From Steromphala cineraria (Eukaryota > Mollusca > Gastropoda > Trochida > Trochidae), in the NCBI GenBank assembly GCA_916613615.1, contig OU744723.1:29402296-29466295 (forward strand): a stretch of 64,000 nucleotides of DNA, read 5' to 3'. Below are positions 1 to 9,475 of the stretch, piece by piece. The first letter of the stretch is position 1, and every line of letters begins with the position of its first letter. Below the pieces are notes generated by a model, which was not told the DNA's origin, did not search any database, and saw only the letters and a program-made list of their open reading frames with translations. The position numbers were made by a program, and so were the translations under genes.

Positions 1-594
1 TACAAGGGTCCAATTGTACCAGAGGCATGATACCACACAGTAACAGTATATATGTATATTTAGATAAGATAAAAGCAGGAAATATAATTACAAACATGAT
101 ATACTGAAATGCGCTTTAAATGAATCTCATTCATGTTCAGTTACTGAACGTGGAAATATATATGTACCACATGGTACCATACTAGTTTAAATATACTTCT
201 AGTATAGTAGCTACATAAATGATTTATGCATACACAAGAATATGAATAGACAAAGATTAATCTATTCCATAACATAAACATATACACAAAAGGTTAAAGA
301 ATATATCTTACCGCAAATAATGATTCCTTCCCGTGCGTGACTGTGCCAGAATGTGTGCGGATAGAGAAATGTAGCCACTTTTATAGATAAAAGTGCTATG
401 AGGAAGAGTGAAAAGCATGGCCAAGCATAGAAGCTGACCAGCCAAGAACAATTGCCGGGGCTGAGACCTGAGTGGCCTGAGCGCAGAACAATGAAGCCTA
501 TTACATAAGCTAATTGATTAGTTTAAACAAGAGTGCATTAGTACATTAAAGTTTGAGTTGGTCAGCCTAACTTTAGGTTGTAACCTTTCGACCT
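1..594. other. AT-rich DNA without recognised gene
   Basis: No convincing coding frame is present. The stretch lies beyond the candidate LTR boundary at 1042 and could partly be LTR of the minus-strand retrotransposon, but without a second LTR to compare I cannot place its outer end. Confidence 0.5.
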
Positions 595-913
595 AATAAG
601 CGCCCAGGGCGCTTAAAACATTGACTTGGGTGGGCGCTTATTAAAGTGTTATAAATGACGATAACAAAATAAAGACTTCTGAAGTGGAACTGTGTTTAGG
701 TTGTCTTTGATAACTGATACAGGCATTCAAAACAAACTTACACATTATTGAGTAGAAAATATCACCTATTTCCGCTAATGTACCCTTTTATTCCTCATGA
801 AACGAAGTGAATACGTTGAATTTATTATTTTAGTACCGCTGGTACATGGGCGGTTATTAGACCTATAATTACAAAACCCTTTCGGGGGCGCTTATTGGAG
901 CAGGGCGCTTATT
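595..913. repeat. GGGCGCTTATT-motif repeat cluster
   Basis: The 11-mer GGGCGCTTATT is present at 632-642, 886-896 and 903-913, and as its reverse complement at 595-605. The copies at 595-605 and 632-642 form an inverted repeat around a 26-base spacer. This looks like part of a dispersed repeat nested in or next to the retrotransposon LTR. The family is not identified. Confidence 0.5.
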
Positions 914-1030
914 ACGTCGAATACGGTATATTGATGATAAGCTAAAGATATTGTTGAAATAAACTAAGAATACTATGAATAATAAGTTAAAACTAACAAA
1001 ATAAATATATAAGCGTAGACTAAATTTATA

Positions 1031-1056
1031 TATCCTGTCACATTCTCCCCTCCCTC
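1031..1056 (-). other. Polypurine tract and probable 3' LTR start
   Basis: Read on the minus strand, a purine run GAGGGAGGGGAGAA (1056-1043) is followed at once by TGTGACAGGATA (1042-1031). A polypurine tract abutting a TG dinucleotide just after pol is the usual 3' LTR junction of Ty3/gypsy elements, and its position downstream of the integrase tail fits. The matching 5' LTR beyond 5164 was not found by eye, so the LTR length is unknown. Confidence 0.55.
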
Positions 1057-1348
1057 ATTAAATGGCGTCTCGACATTTCCTAGAAAAGAATAGAAAGCAA
1101 AAAATTAGTGAACATATATATACAGTGTTGAAAAATAAAAATTATCATTAGTCACATCTCATGGTGCATTATTGGTAACAAGTGAGGCGATGGCCCTGTA
1201 GGCATCGAGAGGAAGGGAGCTGAGGATATCATTGGCAGCCAATGATTTCAGATGTTGTCTGGGCCATGGCAAACTCTCCACTTGCGATCCAAGACAGTTG
1301 GCGGCGTCTCTGAGATCTTCTTTGAGGCGGTGCTGGCGGAGGTCAAAG

Positions 1349-1690
1349 TCAAAAGGTGTTTATTTGTAATGAGGCCAAGGGCCCATATACAGCGGTGGAC
1401 GGACTGTCTCCTCGGTTCCGGGCAGGTGGTTCTTCATCCTCAGGTTGTGCCTGAGGTTCTTCGTCACTGGTCTGAGTTTCACCCTCCTCTCCCCCTTGAT
1501 TAGAAGAACCAGGTGTCTCACTTACAGGCATCTGATCATCTTCAGTGGTGCTGTCTTCAGTTGGAGCAGCGCCATCTCCTTCGACAACGTTGACTGAAGC
1601 ATGGGTAAACTCAGCAGGGGCGTCTCTGGTCACTAGCAGAATGGTATCTGCATCACTGTCATCACTGTCCTGGTCAGTAGAGTGAGGCTC
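1349..1690 (-). pseudogene. pol: Pol C-terminal acidic tail, frameshifted
   Basis: This minus-strand stretch, open from 1633 down to 1349, encodes a low-complexity tail rich in E, D, P, Q and T with no catalytic motif. It continues the pol polyprotein in a different frame. The integrase frame above it runs into a basic, out-of-frame end and stops at 1633, while this frame is already open and acidic just upstream, which puts a frameshift near 1690. Acidic disordered tails after the integrase are common in gypsy-type pol proteins. It has no independent function that I can recognise and its apparent start Met is probably internal. Confidence 0.6.
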
Positions 1691-3789
1691 TTCTGGGGTA
1701 ACAGTGATGACTTCTTCCTGCCGCCTCGCCTTGGTCTTGGTCGTGTCGGTACTGGTCCTGTTGCTTGTGATGGTTGTGGTCTCTGCTCTTCAGGGATTAG
1801 AGATCTTATGGGCAGTAAGAGGTTCCTGTGGAGAGTCCTCTTCTTACCTTCACCATTCTCTTTAAGCACAATGTAGACAGGTATGTCAATGTTGGGTTGG
1901 CTCTGAACAATGTAGGTGTCTTCTTCCCATCTATCAGCAATCTTGGGCTTTCCCTCAAATGCCACAATCTTTACAAGAACACGATCTCCTGGTTGAATGT
2001 TAGCTCCTCGAATCTTGAAGTCGTAGTGCTTCTTCTGATGTTGTCTTGCTTTTCCTGATGCCATTGCTGCTGAAGTGTAAGAGTCTGCTAGTCTTTTCTT
2101 CAGGGAGTCGATATAGCAGGTCAGAGACTTCTTCTCCTGTGGTCGGTCAATTCCAAAAGCAAGGTCGATGGGAAGTTGAGGCTGTCTTCCAAACATTAGA
2201 AAGAATGGACTTTCTCTGGTTGAGTCATGACGAGTGCTGTTGTAGGCATGGACGAGGGCTCCAACATGGGATTTCCAATCTTTCTTCTTGGATGGTTCTA
2301 AAGTTCCAAGCATATCCAGCAGTGTTCGGATGAAGCGCTCGGTCATTACATTGCCTTGAGGGTGGTAGGGTGGTGTCCTTGATTTGTGGATTCCAGCGAC
2401 TTGGCAGAGTTCCTTGATGATCTTGCTCTCAAAGTTAGCGCCTTGATCCGAATGAATTCTCTGTGGAAATCCATAGTGCACAAAGAAGTTGTTAAATAGT
2501 ACCTCTGCTGTGGTATGTGCTGTCTGATTCCTGGTTGGAAGTCGAAGTAGAATTCTCTCAAGTCGGGCTAGGTGATACTCGAAGGTACTGGAGAATACAA
2601 TAAGGTCATCAAGGTATATCATGTAGATGTCAAGATGCAGTTCTCCAAGCATGTCCTCCATGTGTCGCTGATAAGTAGCAGGTGCGTTGACAAGTCCAAA
2701 TGGTAGACAATTATATTCAAAGAAACCAAGTGGTCCGACTGTGAAAGCTGTTCTGCACTAATGTTCTTCAGCAACTTCAATCTGATGGTAACCAGATTTC
2801 ATGTCGAGCACAGAGTAAAACTTGCTTCCTGCTAACTTGTCGAAGATTTCATCAGTTCTTGGGAGATTATAACTGTCTTTGATGGCCCGATTATTAAGGA
2901 CGCGAAAGTCCACGCACATTGGAAGAGAGTTATCTTTCTTCCTGACAAGTACAATGTTCGAAGCCCAAGGACTGTGTGATCGTCGAATAATGCCACACGC
3001 TAACAGTTGCTTGATGTGATCCTTGACTTCACTGAACATGGATGGTGGAATCCTTCTGTGTCGCTGTTTAAAAGTTGTTTCATCAGTGAGTTCTATCTTG
3101 TGCTGCACTCCTTTGGTATGTCCTATGTCCATATCCCCAGTGAAAAAGACGTCACTGTAAGTAGTAAGAAGGTCTCCAATCAACTTGTGTTGTTCCTCAC
3201 TGATCTTAGGTGATATATCTACCTTGTCTAGTGGATGCTCTTTAACAACTTGCTCCAAGTCGATGGCCTTGACCTCCTCTATCTGGACTGGCTGAACTTC
3301 ACAGACGATGGCACGAGGTGAGAAAACAAGAGTCTGGGATGACAAGTTGGAAACTTGAACTGGAATATACTTGGCCTGATGGTTGAATCTAAATATGGCA
3401 GGTGCAATTTCCAATCCTGGGTGGGAGTTTGACTCTGTAAGTTGATGCACCATAACACAAGTAACTCTATATGGCAGTTCCTTGTCTATGATACCTCTGA
3501 TGGTGGTCGTGGTGTTAGGAGGGATTATGACTTTACTGTGGTGATTGCTTTTGATGATTCCTAGGCGTCCAAAATTCCTCTTTAAAGCCTTTTCCTGCAG
3601 AACGATGCTCCTGAATGCAAGGTACCAGGAAGTCTTGAGGTTGGCTCTCTGAAGGAAGTTGGTGCCGTTCTTGTTCTTGAAATCCTCCATTAGCTGTCTG
3701 AGATAGTTTGTTCCTAACAGCACTGGAACAGTAGAGTCAAACAAGGCAAACTGTGTGTCTTGACTCTTCATCTTCTCCTGTGTTGACAT
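1633..3789 (-). pseudogene. pol: Ty3/gypsy pol: RT fused to integrase, broken
   Basis: Retrotransposon polymerase, which would copy element RNA to DNA and insert it. One frame runs from 3789 to 1633, broken by a TAG at 2758-2760. Upstream of the stop (343 codons), VLLGTN at residues 23-28 is the protease end. RT motifs follow: SPWASNIVLVRKKD (273-286), CVDFR (292-296) and LDMKSGYHQ (328-336), which includes the first catalytic Asp. Downstream of the stop, PFGLVNAPATYQ precedes YLDD (2605-2616). About 20 residues later the frame jumps straight into the integrase core, with SDQG and a Glu 36 residues on (DX35E). RT thumb, RNase H, the integrase zinc domain and the first Asp of the DDE triad are missing, so an in-frame deletion joins RT to integrase near 2535-2550. 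It cannot encode working enzymes. Confidence 0.9.
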
Positions 3790-4053
3790 TGACCATGATA
3801 TAACCTAGGTATGGGAGAGATCCATCATCAGCACATTCAATTTGTATAAAATCCTGTAAGGGTTTCAGCTCAACTTCTGATAGGTACTCCTTTTAAAATG
3901 AAGAAGAGACTGTGGATACTGTAGAACCTGTGTCCAATAATGCCTTACACTGTATTCCGTTGACCAATACTGTTGTCTCGTTAGCTGTGCCAATCAGTCC
4001 AGGGGGATATGTCTGTCTCACTTGTGCTGGGCTCTGTCTAAACGAACCTATCG
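3790..4053 (-). pseudogene. Retroviral-type aspartic protease fragment
   Basis: The minus strand encodes the active-site motif LLDTGS, with DTGS at 3934-3923. It is preceded by a hydrophobic strand (TTVLVNG) and followed by STVS, as in retropepsins that process Gag-Pol. This frame differs from both the zinc-knuckle frame upstream and the RT frame downstream. It contains a TAA at 3895-3893 about ten codons after the active site, and it loses frame with RT around 3790-3830. The fragment sits where gag-pro-pol order predicts. It is non-functional as it stands. Confidence 0.8.
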
Positions 4054-4264
4054 TCTGCCCCTTGACGAAGGTCCTCTCCTGTTTATATCACTTCGACGAT
4101 GATCTGTCCTGATGAGGCAACCAATCTTAAGATGTCCTGGCTGTCCACAGTTGTAGCAACGTCGTTCCTCAAAGCGCTGACGTGGAGGTGGAGTGTCGTA
4201 TGCATTATCTTCAGCTTGTCCTTGCTTGCTGTAGTGGAGCTGTTACCAGATGGGAGACGTTGTT
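4054..4264 (-). pseudogene. gag: Gag nucleocapsid zinc knuckle, frame-disrupted
   Basis: A CX2CX4HX4C zinc knuckle (CYNCGQPGHLKIGC) is encoded at 4158-4117 on the minus strand, preceded by a PPPRQR-rich linker and followed by basic residues. These motifs bind RNA in retroelement nucleocapsids. Its frame differs from that of the capsid ORF, which ends with TAG at 4265-4267. At least two frame changes lie between them (about 4265-4200), and one more near 4050 separates the knuckle from the protease. An overlapping 64-codon frame here in another phase is a by-product. Confidence 0.8.
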
Positions 4265-5104
4265 CTAAAGTTTCCACCTCGCTGAGAGACGTTGAATCAT
4301 GCCCTTTAACTCTGCCATGTCTGACTCGTCTGATGGAGAGGAAGTAACAGCTTGCTTCGAAGGTAAAATCTTCCTAGGCTGTGTTTCTCTTGTCCTAATC
4401 TGTCCTGAGCATGTTCCAAACAGCGAATCTCCACTGAGGTGATCAAAGTCGGTGATGGTATCATACTTATGACCAATGATGTCCTTTAGATCCTGGTGCA
4501 ATCCCGTCCAAAACACATTTCTCAACATCTGCTCCTCATCCATTCCCTTGAGACATTCTTGAGCCTTGACCTCGTACAGTAAATCCTCAAGCCTACATCC
4601 CCATGACGTCACATCCTCTGTAGCTCCTTGTCTGGCACTGTAAAACTGGGCTAACAGATTCTCCTCTATCTCACTTGGTTTGAAGATGCTCTTGAGTTTC
4701 TGTAGGATCCGGGAGATGGATGCAGATGGTCCAAGCCTCATAACAATCCTGGCAGCATTCCCACGAAGCGAACGATGAATGGTGTTAACTAAGTCCTCCT
4801 TGGGGCTCTTGTCATCTTGAAACAAACGCTCAACTTCATATGACCAAAGGTCAAAGAACGCTTCGCCTTTTGCACCAGGATCCCCAAAGAAGGTGGGTAA
4901 CCTGGTTGCCTGGCGAATACTTAAAGGCTCACCTTGCCAAGGTGATGAAGGAGTAGGGCTGGCAGGAGAAGCTTTAGCTTCAATTATGCTTTGGGAGGCC
5001 ATCCAATGTTTCAGCTCAGCTGGTGAACTGACATCTGGGGCTATGCCAAGTTTACCAAGAGAGGCCATGACTGAATCAAATTCTTCATTTGATAAATCAG
5101 CCAT
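4265..5104 (-). pseudogene. gag: PNMA-like Gag capsid of the LTR retrotransposon
   Basis: This 279-residue frame starts at MADLSNEEF; an in-frame Met 20 codons upstream (5164) is less likely because the intervening residues do not look like Gag. Residues about 65-225 resemble the Gag/PNMA capsid fold: RLPTFFGD at 68-75, a WSYEVERLF helix near 87-95, RSLRGNAARIV near 111-121, then ILQKLKSIF. Capsids of this type assemble element RNA into particles; vertebrate PNMA genes derive from such Gags. The N-terminal 60 residues are a variable, Ser/Pro-rich lead. The frame is intact across the capsid but stops before the zinc knuckle, which is in another phase. Same element and strand as the pol remnants at 1633-3789. 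Confidence 0.8.
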
Positions 5105-5164
5105 TGTAACAATGTGAAATATAAACAAATGTGTGAAATGGCCAACAGAAAACAAGCAGCGCAT

Positions 5165-6036
5165 AACAAATGCAGCAGTGCAAGCTAGCTTAGATTAATG
5201 CATATTGAGATGATAATGTAATGAATATGATTGTATGTATTGATATCAATGAATGCAAAAATATGTTTTGAATAAGAAACACACAATTGTATTATCAAAG
5301 CAATTTCAAACACCTGAAATGAAAGAAGTATGTATTAGTGATTGAATGAATGACACAAACACAAATACAAATGAATTAAGAAACACACTTAATTACCTAA
5401 ATACTAAGTACTGTATAAGCTTTATTGGATTAAGATAACTTAATTAAGTTAAATTTTTGCTATACTTTATTTTGATAAATTAACCTAACATTTTATTGTA
5501 GTAAGCAAAAAGGTGATATGTTTTATTAATACATTACTAAACCGGCAAAGTAAGCAAGGTAAAGTAGACAGCAATGTACAGCAGATAGCAAAGGCTAAGG
5601 CAAGGGTTCAGTGTAGTATTCCTAACAACCTATGTTTAAGATAACCTAAACTATAAAACTTTATTTCCCTCTAATAAAAGTATAGATAAATGCTACACAT
5701 TGCAATGTTAAATACAAACACTAAGTGGCCACACAAAAATATGCTAAACAGAATGCAGATGTAAAATAGTGACCTCAATGCGCATGAACTATATTACATG
5801 GTTAAACACAAGTTGTGATCACAAATAAATGTAAATGAATATCACAGGAGGCAGTAATTGATACAGATTACATATATAATATCACAGCAGTATTACAAGA
5901 TATGAAATGTAAATGTAGATTTTCACAGTTGAATCAATAAATGTATACAAAATATATCACAGACAGCAATTCAAAATATTAAGAATAAATGTATATGGTA
6001 AGAGTCTTTTGAATTACAATAGAATAATAACAATCA
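5165..6036. other. AT-rich stretch, no gene seen
   Basis: No reading frame or RNA gene is supported. The 5' LTR and primer-binding site of the minus-strand retrotransposon would be expected here, but I found no copy of the 1031-1042 LTR start. A short CAT-type microsatellite lies at about 6048-6068, at the start of the recombinase remnant. Confidence 0.5.
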
Positions 6037-6623
6037 TTGTCAAAATCATCATCGTCATCATCATCAGCGCTGATATACCAGGTAAAGTGTCTCTTTCACT
6101 TGGCAAATCACAGACATAATGGATATAAGTGTCTCTTTCACTTGGAAAAATACGGATTTTTCAGGGTCGGGGACCTTGTACAGACCTCGGTTGACCAGCC
6201 TGGCATTGCTGTCAATGACGTGAAGCTGGATACATCCGCCGGGCGAGTACAATTTATATTGAGACACTCAAAGACGGATAGGCAAAATACAGGCGTGATT
6301 GTTTCCGTTCCTGTTCTCCCTTCCAGTCCCGTGTGCCCTGTTTCAGCTCTAAATTCTTTACCTTAAAATTCGTTCGAATGCGCCAACCCAGGCCTTTGTC
6401 CATTTTGACCATTCCCCCCTCACAAGATACCAGTTTCAGGCCGTGCTGAAAAAAGCTTTAGCACACAGTAAGATGGACACTTCATCCTTCTCTTCCCATT
6501 CTTTTAGGATAGGGGCTGCAACTAACGGCAGCAAACGGCGTTAGCCAACAAACAATTAAAACCTACGGTAGATGGGGCTCTCATGCTTATAAATCTTACA
6601 TTCGTTTACCTATAATCGATTAG
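6037..6623 (+). pseudogene. Tyrosine recombinase, Ngaro/DIRS-like, in three frames
   Basis: The catalytic half of a tyrosine recombinase is visible across three frames. Frame one (6037-6366) has GFFRVGDL at residues 40-47, whose Arg fits the box I arginine, and LRHSKTD with the beta-hairpin lysine at residue 79. Frame two carries HSFRIGAAT (HxxR at 6497-6508). Frame three carries GRWGSHAYKSYIR (6567-6605), with the nucleophilic Tyr probably at 6597-6599, and stops at 6621. Frame changes fall near 6366 and 6515-6545. Such enzymes integrate circular retroelement DNA by strand exchange. The first 38 residues are not recombinase-like: they include a Ser run from a microsatellite and a 17-bp duplication (6087-6103, 6129-6145). 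No RT is seen upstream. A Crypton origin is possible, but the downstream hydrolase favours Ngaro/DIRS. Confidence 0.75.
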
Positions 6624-6639
6624 GATATCCCTCGTGTGT

Positions 6640-6679
6640 TACTTTCCTTTCTTTTCCTATCCTCTTTTGCTCTTTCAGT
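6640..6679 (+). promoter_or_regulatory. Splice-acceptor-like tract before the SGNH ORF
   Basis: A pyrimidine-rich tract ends in GCTCTTTCAG immediately before the ATG region at 6680. It lies between the recombinase stop (6621) and the hydrolase frame, and the hydrolase frame begins without its expected N-terminal block I. This fits a 3' splice site feeding a second exon. The evidence is sequence pattern only. Confidence 0.35.
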
Positions 6680-7198
6680 ATGGCTGGTGGGCTCCTCATA
6701 CTTGGCAAGGGCCCAACGTTCACCAGGCCCGCGCATCGAGGATGCAAGGTGGTTTGCCCGGGGGGCATGAGGCTGAAGGAACTGGTCAGCATCATCGAGC
6801 GGGAGTCACTGAGAAGACGTCACCCGGCAGGTCTCGTCGTTCACCTTGGGTCAAACGACATGGTGCAGACGAAAACATCCCTCCTGTACCTCAACATCAC
6901 TGAAGCCTTTCTGAGAGTCCAGCTGCTCCTGCCGAACACGAGGATCGTATGGTCGAACATGCTGCCTCGGCGACATTGGAGTGGCGCCATATCGTACGGA
7001 GCAATTGAACGGGCCCGTAAGACACTCAACAGGAGGGTTGGGAATCGGGTGAGGGAACTTGGGGGCTTCCAGGTTAAGCATGATGGCATTACCAGCGATG
7101 ACAGCAACATGTACTCCAAGGATGGTGTACACCTATCCCCACAGGGAATCGAACTTTTCATGGCCAGTATTAAATCTGCTGTTGATCTCATAAGATAA
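6680..7198 (+). CDS. SGNH/GDSL hydrolase-like ORF of a tyrosine-recombinase element
   Basis: An intact 172-codon frame resembling SGNH-family esterases. HLGSND (residues 55-60) fits the block III GxND, and DGVHLS (148-153) fits the block V DxxH catalytic pair. WSNMLPR (91-97) and a basic helix with NRR/NR (117-123) resemble transposon-borne members. The block I Ser (GDS-like) is not within this frame, so either the protein starts upstream through the acceptor-like AG at 6678-6679 or the copy is truncated. SGNH ORFs accompany tyrosine recombinases in Ngaro/DIRS-like elements; their substrate is unknown. It lies 57 bases after the recombinase stop, on the same strand. A host lipase/esterase is less likely because of length and neighbour. 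Confidence 0.7.
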   Translation: MAGGLLILGKGPTFTRPAHRGCKVVCPGGMRLKELVSIIERESLRRRHPAGLVVHLGSNDMVQTKTSLLYLNITEAFLRVQLLLPNTRIVWSNMLPRRHWSGAISYGAIERARKTLNRRVGNRVRELGGFQVKHDGITSDDSNMYSKDGVHLSPQGIELFMASIKSAVDLIR

Positions 7199-7566
7199 GT
7201 GGATTGGAGGATTATACATCTCATTACATTATTCTAAATAACCGCCTCGCCTATGACCATTAACCCACAACAATGTTTTTTTTATTTATGTTGCATGTGC
7301 GACATCAACGTTCTCGGCATTGTTGCCGCCCGTTCAACAAAATGTGTTTTGATAATTGATGAGTTAACGCCAAATATGTTGGCTGTGAGATCAAACCTTC
7401 AGGTATATATATTTACACAGGTTCTAGATCACTGTGGTCACTTTTACGCTCGTAAATATTAAGTGTTTTTCTTGAAATTGATGTTTATTTAAGTCTGCGG
7501 TAATTTTCGGACGATTCCATGTTCATAAATGATAGGGGTAATGTTATGCGAAAAGCGCATCATTGT
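7199..7566. other. Intergenic or element 3' flank, no gene seen
   Basis: No supported gene. This may include the 3' untranslated part of the tyrosine-recombinase element. A small hairpin ATGCG-AAAA-GCGCAT-like sequence sits near 7547-7561, next to the SINE start. Confidence 0.4.
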
Positions 7567-7927
7567 GGAGCACAGTGGTGTAGTGGTTAGCGTGCTGGCC
7601 TGTCACGCAGAAGGCCCGGGTTCGAATCCCGGTGGAGACACCACAAATTTGTAACCTGGGCTGAACACTGAGTTGTGTCCTTGGGCAAGGCACTTCATCC
7701 GCATTGCACTCAGTTCACCCAGCTGTATAAATGGGTACCTGAACTTGGGGACAGTACGGACCTATATGGTCGCACGAGGCGTTTAGTAGCTTGACTTGAA
7801 AGTACAATTCCTTCATGGTAATAATATACATTGTACAGCCATTGTATCGCCATTGAGCAGTCCTGGACTGGATACTAGGCGTTAAAATTATTATTATTAT
7901 TATTAGTAGTAGTATTATTATTAGTAG

Positions 7928-7962
<35 letters not shown>

Positions 7963-7963
7963 T
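7567..7963 (+). repeat. tRNA-headed SINE with (ATT)n tail
   Basis: The head has a pol III box A (TGGTGTAGTGG, 7576-7586) and box B (GGTTCGAATCC, 7619-7629), with an anticodon-loop-like CCTGTCACG that reads GTC (Asp-like). The acceptor arm does not pair, so this is not a tRNA gene. The body holds the segment CCTTGGGCAAGGCACTTCAT, a motif seen in many invertebrate SINEs, and it ends in a TTA/TAG-rich microsatellite (about 7886-7963). I assign it as a tRNA-derived SINE; subfamily not determined. Confidence 0.8.
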
Positions 7964-8671
7964 CATTGAATTTAGAGCCCTATTTTCAAGTGTGTTTACT
8001 TGTTGAATGTATTCATCAGATTTTACAAAGTGTTAGAGTATTTTCGCTAAAAGGCATCATCTTATTTTAAGCATATTCTATTGTCAGTTTGTTACAACTA
8101 CCTTTCACCCCTGTAAGTGAAGTAAACTCGCCTTCCAAGAATTGGAAGAGTAACTGTTGTTGCCCGATTTTGATGGCATTGAGTTATAGAGTTATCTCAA
8201 TTGTTTGTTATTCCAATTAACAGATAATCTGTTTGTGACAAGTGTAAGAGTATAGATATTTCTCAAACTTCAGAGTATAAATCTAGGTCATTATGAAGTG
8301 TTGAAATATGAGTGGACAGATAACTGGTAAATTTAGTGGTTCTTTTATGTACGCTTCAGTGAGTTTGAGAGTTGTATTGTTTGATCTTTTGACTCAAAGT
8401 ATCTTTCCTTTATTTCAGAATTATTCTTCAAGCTCTATGCTTCTGTCTTATAAAATCACCTATCTTGTACAACTTACAAGTAATACACAGAATAATTAGA
8501 AGAAATCCATGGCTCAGTTATTTGTTCTATTCACACCACTTTATCCCATTTAGCTTTTCAGGACAAATGCACGTGTGTCACTGTTTACACCTTTGGTGGA
8601 TTCTATTGACATGTTCATATTCAAGGTCAAAGGTCAAGAGTTATGAAATCACTGACAAATTTATTGTAACC
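7964..8671. other. AT-rich spacer between SINEs
   Basis: No supported gene or RNA. Short open stretches at 8308-8499 and 8465-8692 have no recognisable domain and overlap each other. Confidence 0.5.
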
Positions 8672-8910
8672 GGGGGCGTAGCTCAGTGGTAGAGTGTCCG
8701 CTTGTCACCCGGAAGACCGGGGTTCAATTCCCGGTAGCGTCATACCAAAAGATGATAAAAGATGGGAGTTGTTGCTGTCTTGCTTGACACTCAGCATTGT
8801 AAAGGCAGAACAACGCATTAACTGGCGCTGCACTGTGGCTGCCGAGTGCTTGGCACAAGACATATTTCCAGTATATATGTATGTACTGAGGACAATAAAA
8901 TGTTATAATT
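8672..8910 (+). repeat. Second tRNA-headed SINE, different family
   Basis: Box A TAGCTCAGTGG (8679-8689) and box B GGTTCAATTCC (8721-8731) are near perfect, and the anticodon loop TTGTCAC again reads GTC. The 5' seven bases GGGGGCG do not pair with the bases after the T arm, arguing against a functional tRNA. The body contains GCTTGACACTCAGCATTGTA, a sequence I associate with mollusc SINEs. The unit ends in a TTATAATTATT tail directly abutting the next repeat element. Confidence 0.75.
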
Positions 8911-9475
8911 ATTAGCTCACCTTTACAAAGTCAATGTGAGCTTATGTCGTGACTCTTCGTTCGTCGTCCATCTGTCTGTCTGTCTGTCCGTCCGTCTGTC
9001 CGTAAACTTTCACGAAAAAGACTACTCCTTCTAAACGAATCCAGATATCATTCTGAAATTGTAGTATGTTATACCCATGGTGATTCCTCACAGAAAGGTA
9101 GACGTTTCAGTTTTGAGAATCCAAGATGGCCGCCATGGCAGCCATATTGAATTTTCAATTAGATTTCATGAAAAAGACTACTCTTCCTAAACTAATCTAG
9201 ATATCATTCTGAAATTGTAGTATGTTATAACTATGGTGATTCCGCACAGAAAGGTAGACGTTTCAGTTTTGAGAATCCAATATGGCCGCCATGGCAGCCA
9301 TATTGAATTTTCAATTAGATTTCATGAAAAAGACTACTTCTCCTAAACCAATCTGGATATCATTTTTAAATTGTAGTATGTTATACCTATAGTGATTCCG
9401 CACAGAAAGGTAGACGTTTCAGTTTTGAAAATCCAAGATGGCCGCGATAGCAGCCATATTGACTTTTCAGCTGCA
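8911..9475 (+). mobile_element. Hairpin + microsatellite + three 156-bp core repeats
   Basis: The element opens with a hairpin (AGCTCAC...GTGAGCT), passes into a CTGT/CCGT microsatellite (about 8968-9003), then into three tandem 156-bp cores starting at 9008, 9164 and 9320. Each core begins with a TTTCAYGAAAAAGACTACT-like stretch and ends in a GATGGCCGC...GCAGCCATATTGA segment. Hairpin end, tetranucleotide microsatellite and 150-170 bp core repeats are the architecture of bivalve pearl/CvA-type and Helitron-like non-autonomous elements. No protein is encoded. The far end was not delimited. Confidence 0.65.

Noticed and set aside
1252..2333. Plus-strand frames opposite the retrotransposon pol
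   Set aside because: Shadows of the minus-strand pol, which has clear RT and integrase motifs.
4083..4277. 64-codon minus-strand frame overlapping the Gag zinc knuckle
   Set aside because: It is out of phase with the CX2CX4HX4C knuckle, which is the real coding signal there.
6841..7224. Minus-strand frames opposite the SGNH ORF
   Set aside because: No domain signal; the plus strand carries GxND and DxxH motifs in the right order.
7567..7642. tRNA-Asp gene
   Set aside because: Boxes A and B are good but the acceptor arm does not pair, and a SINE body with a microsatellite tail follows.
7715..7966. 83-codon minus-strand frame starting with an isoleucine run
   Set aside because: The run is the translated ATT microsatellite tail of the SINE.
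8672..8745. tRNA gene with GTC anticodon
   Set aside because: The acceptor stem fails to pair and the sequence continues into a SINE body with an AT tail.
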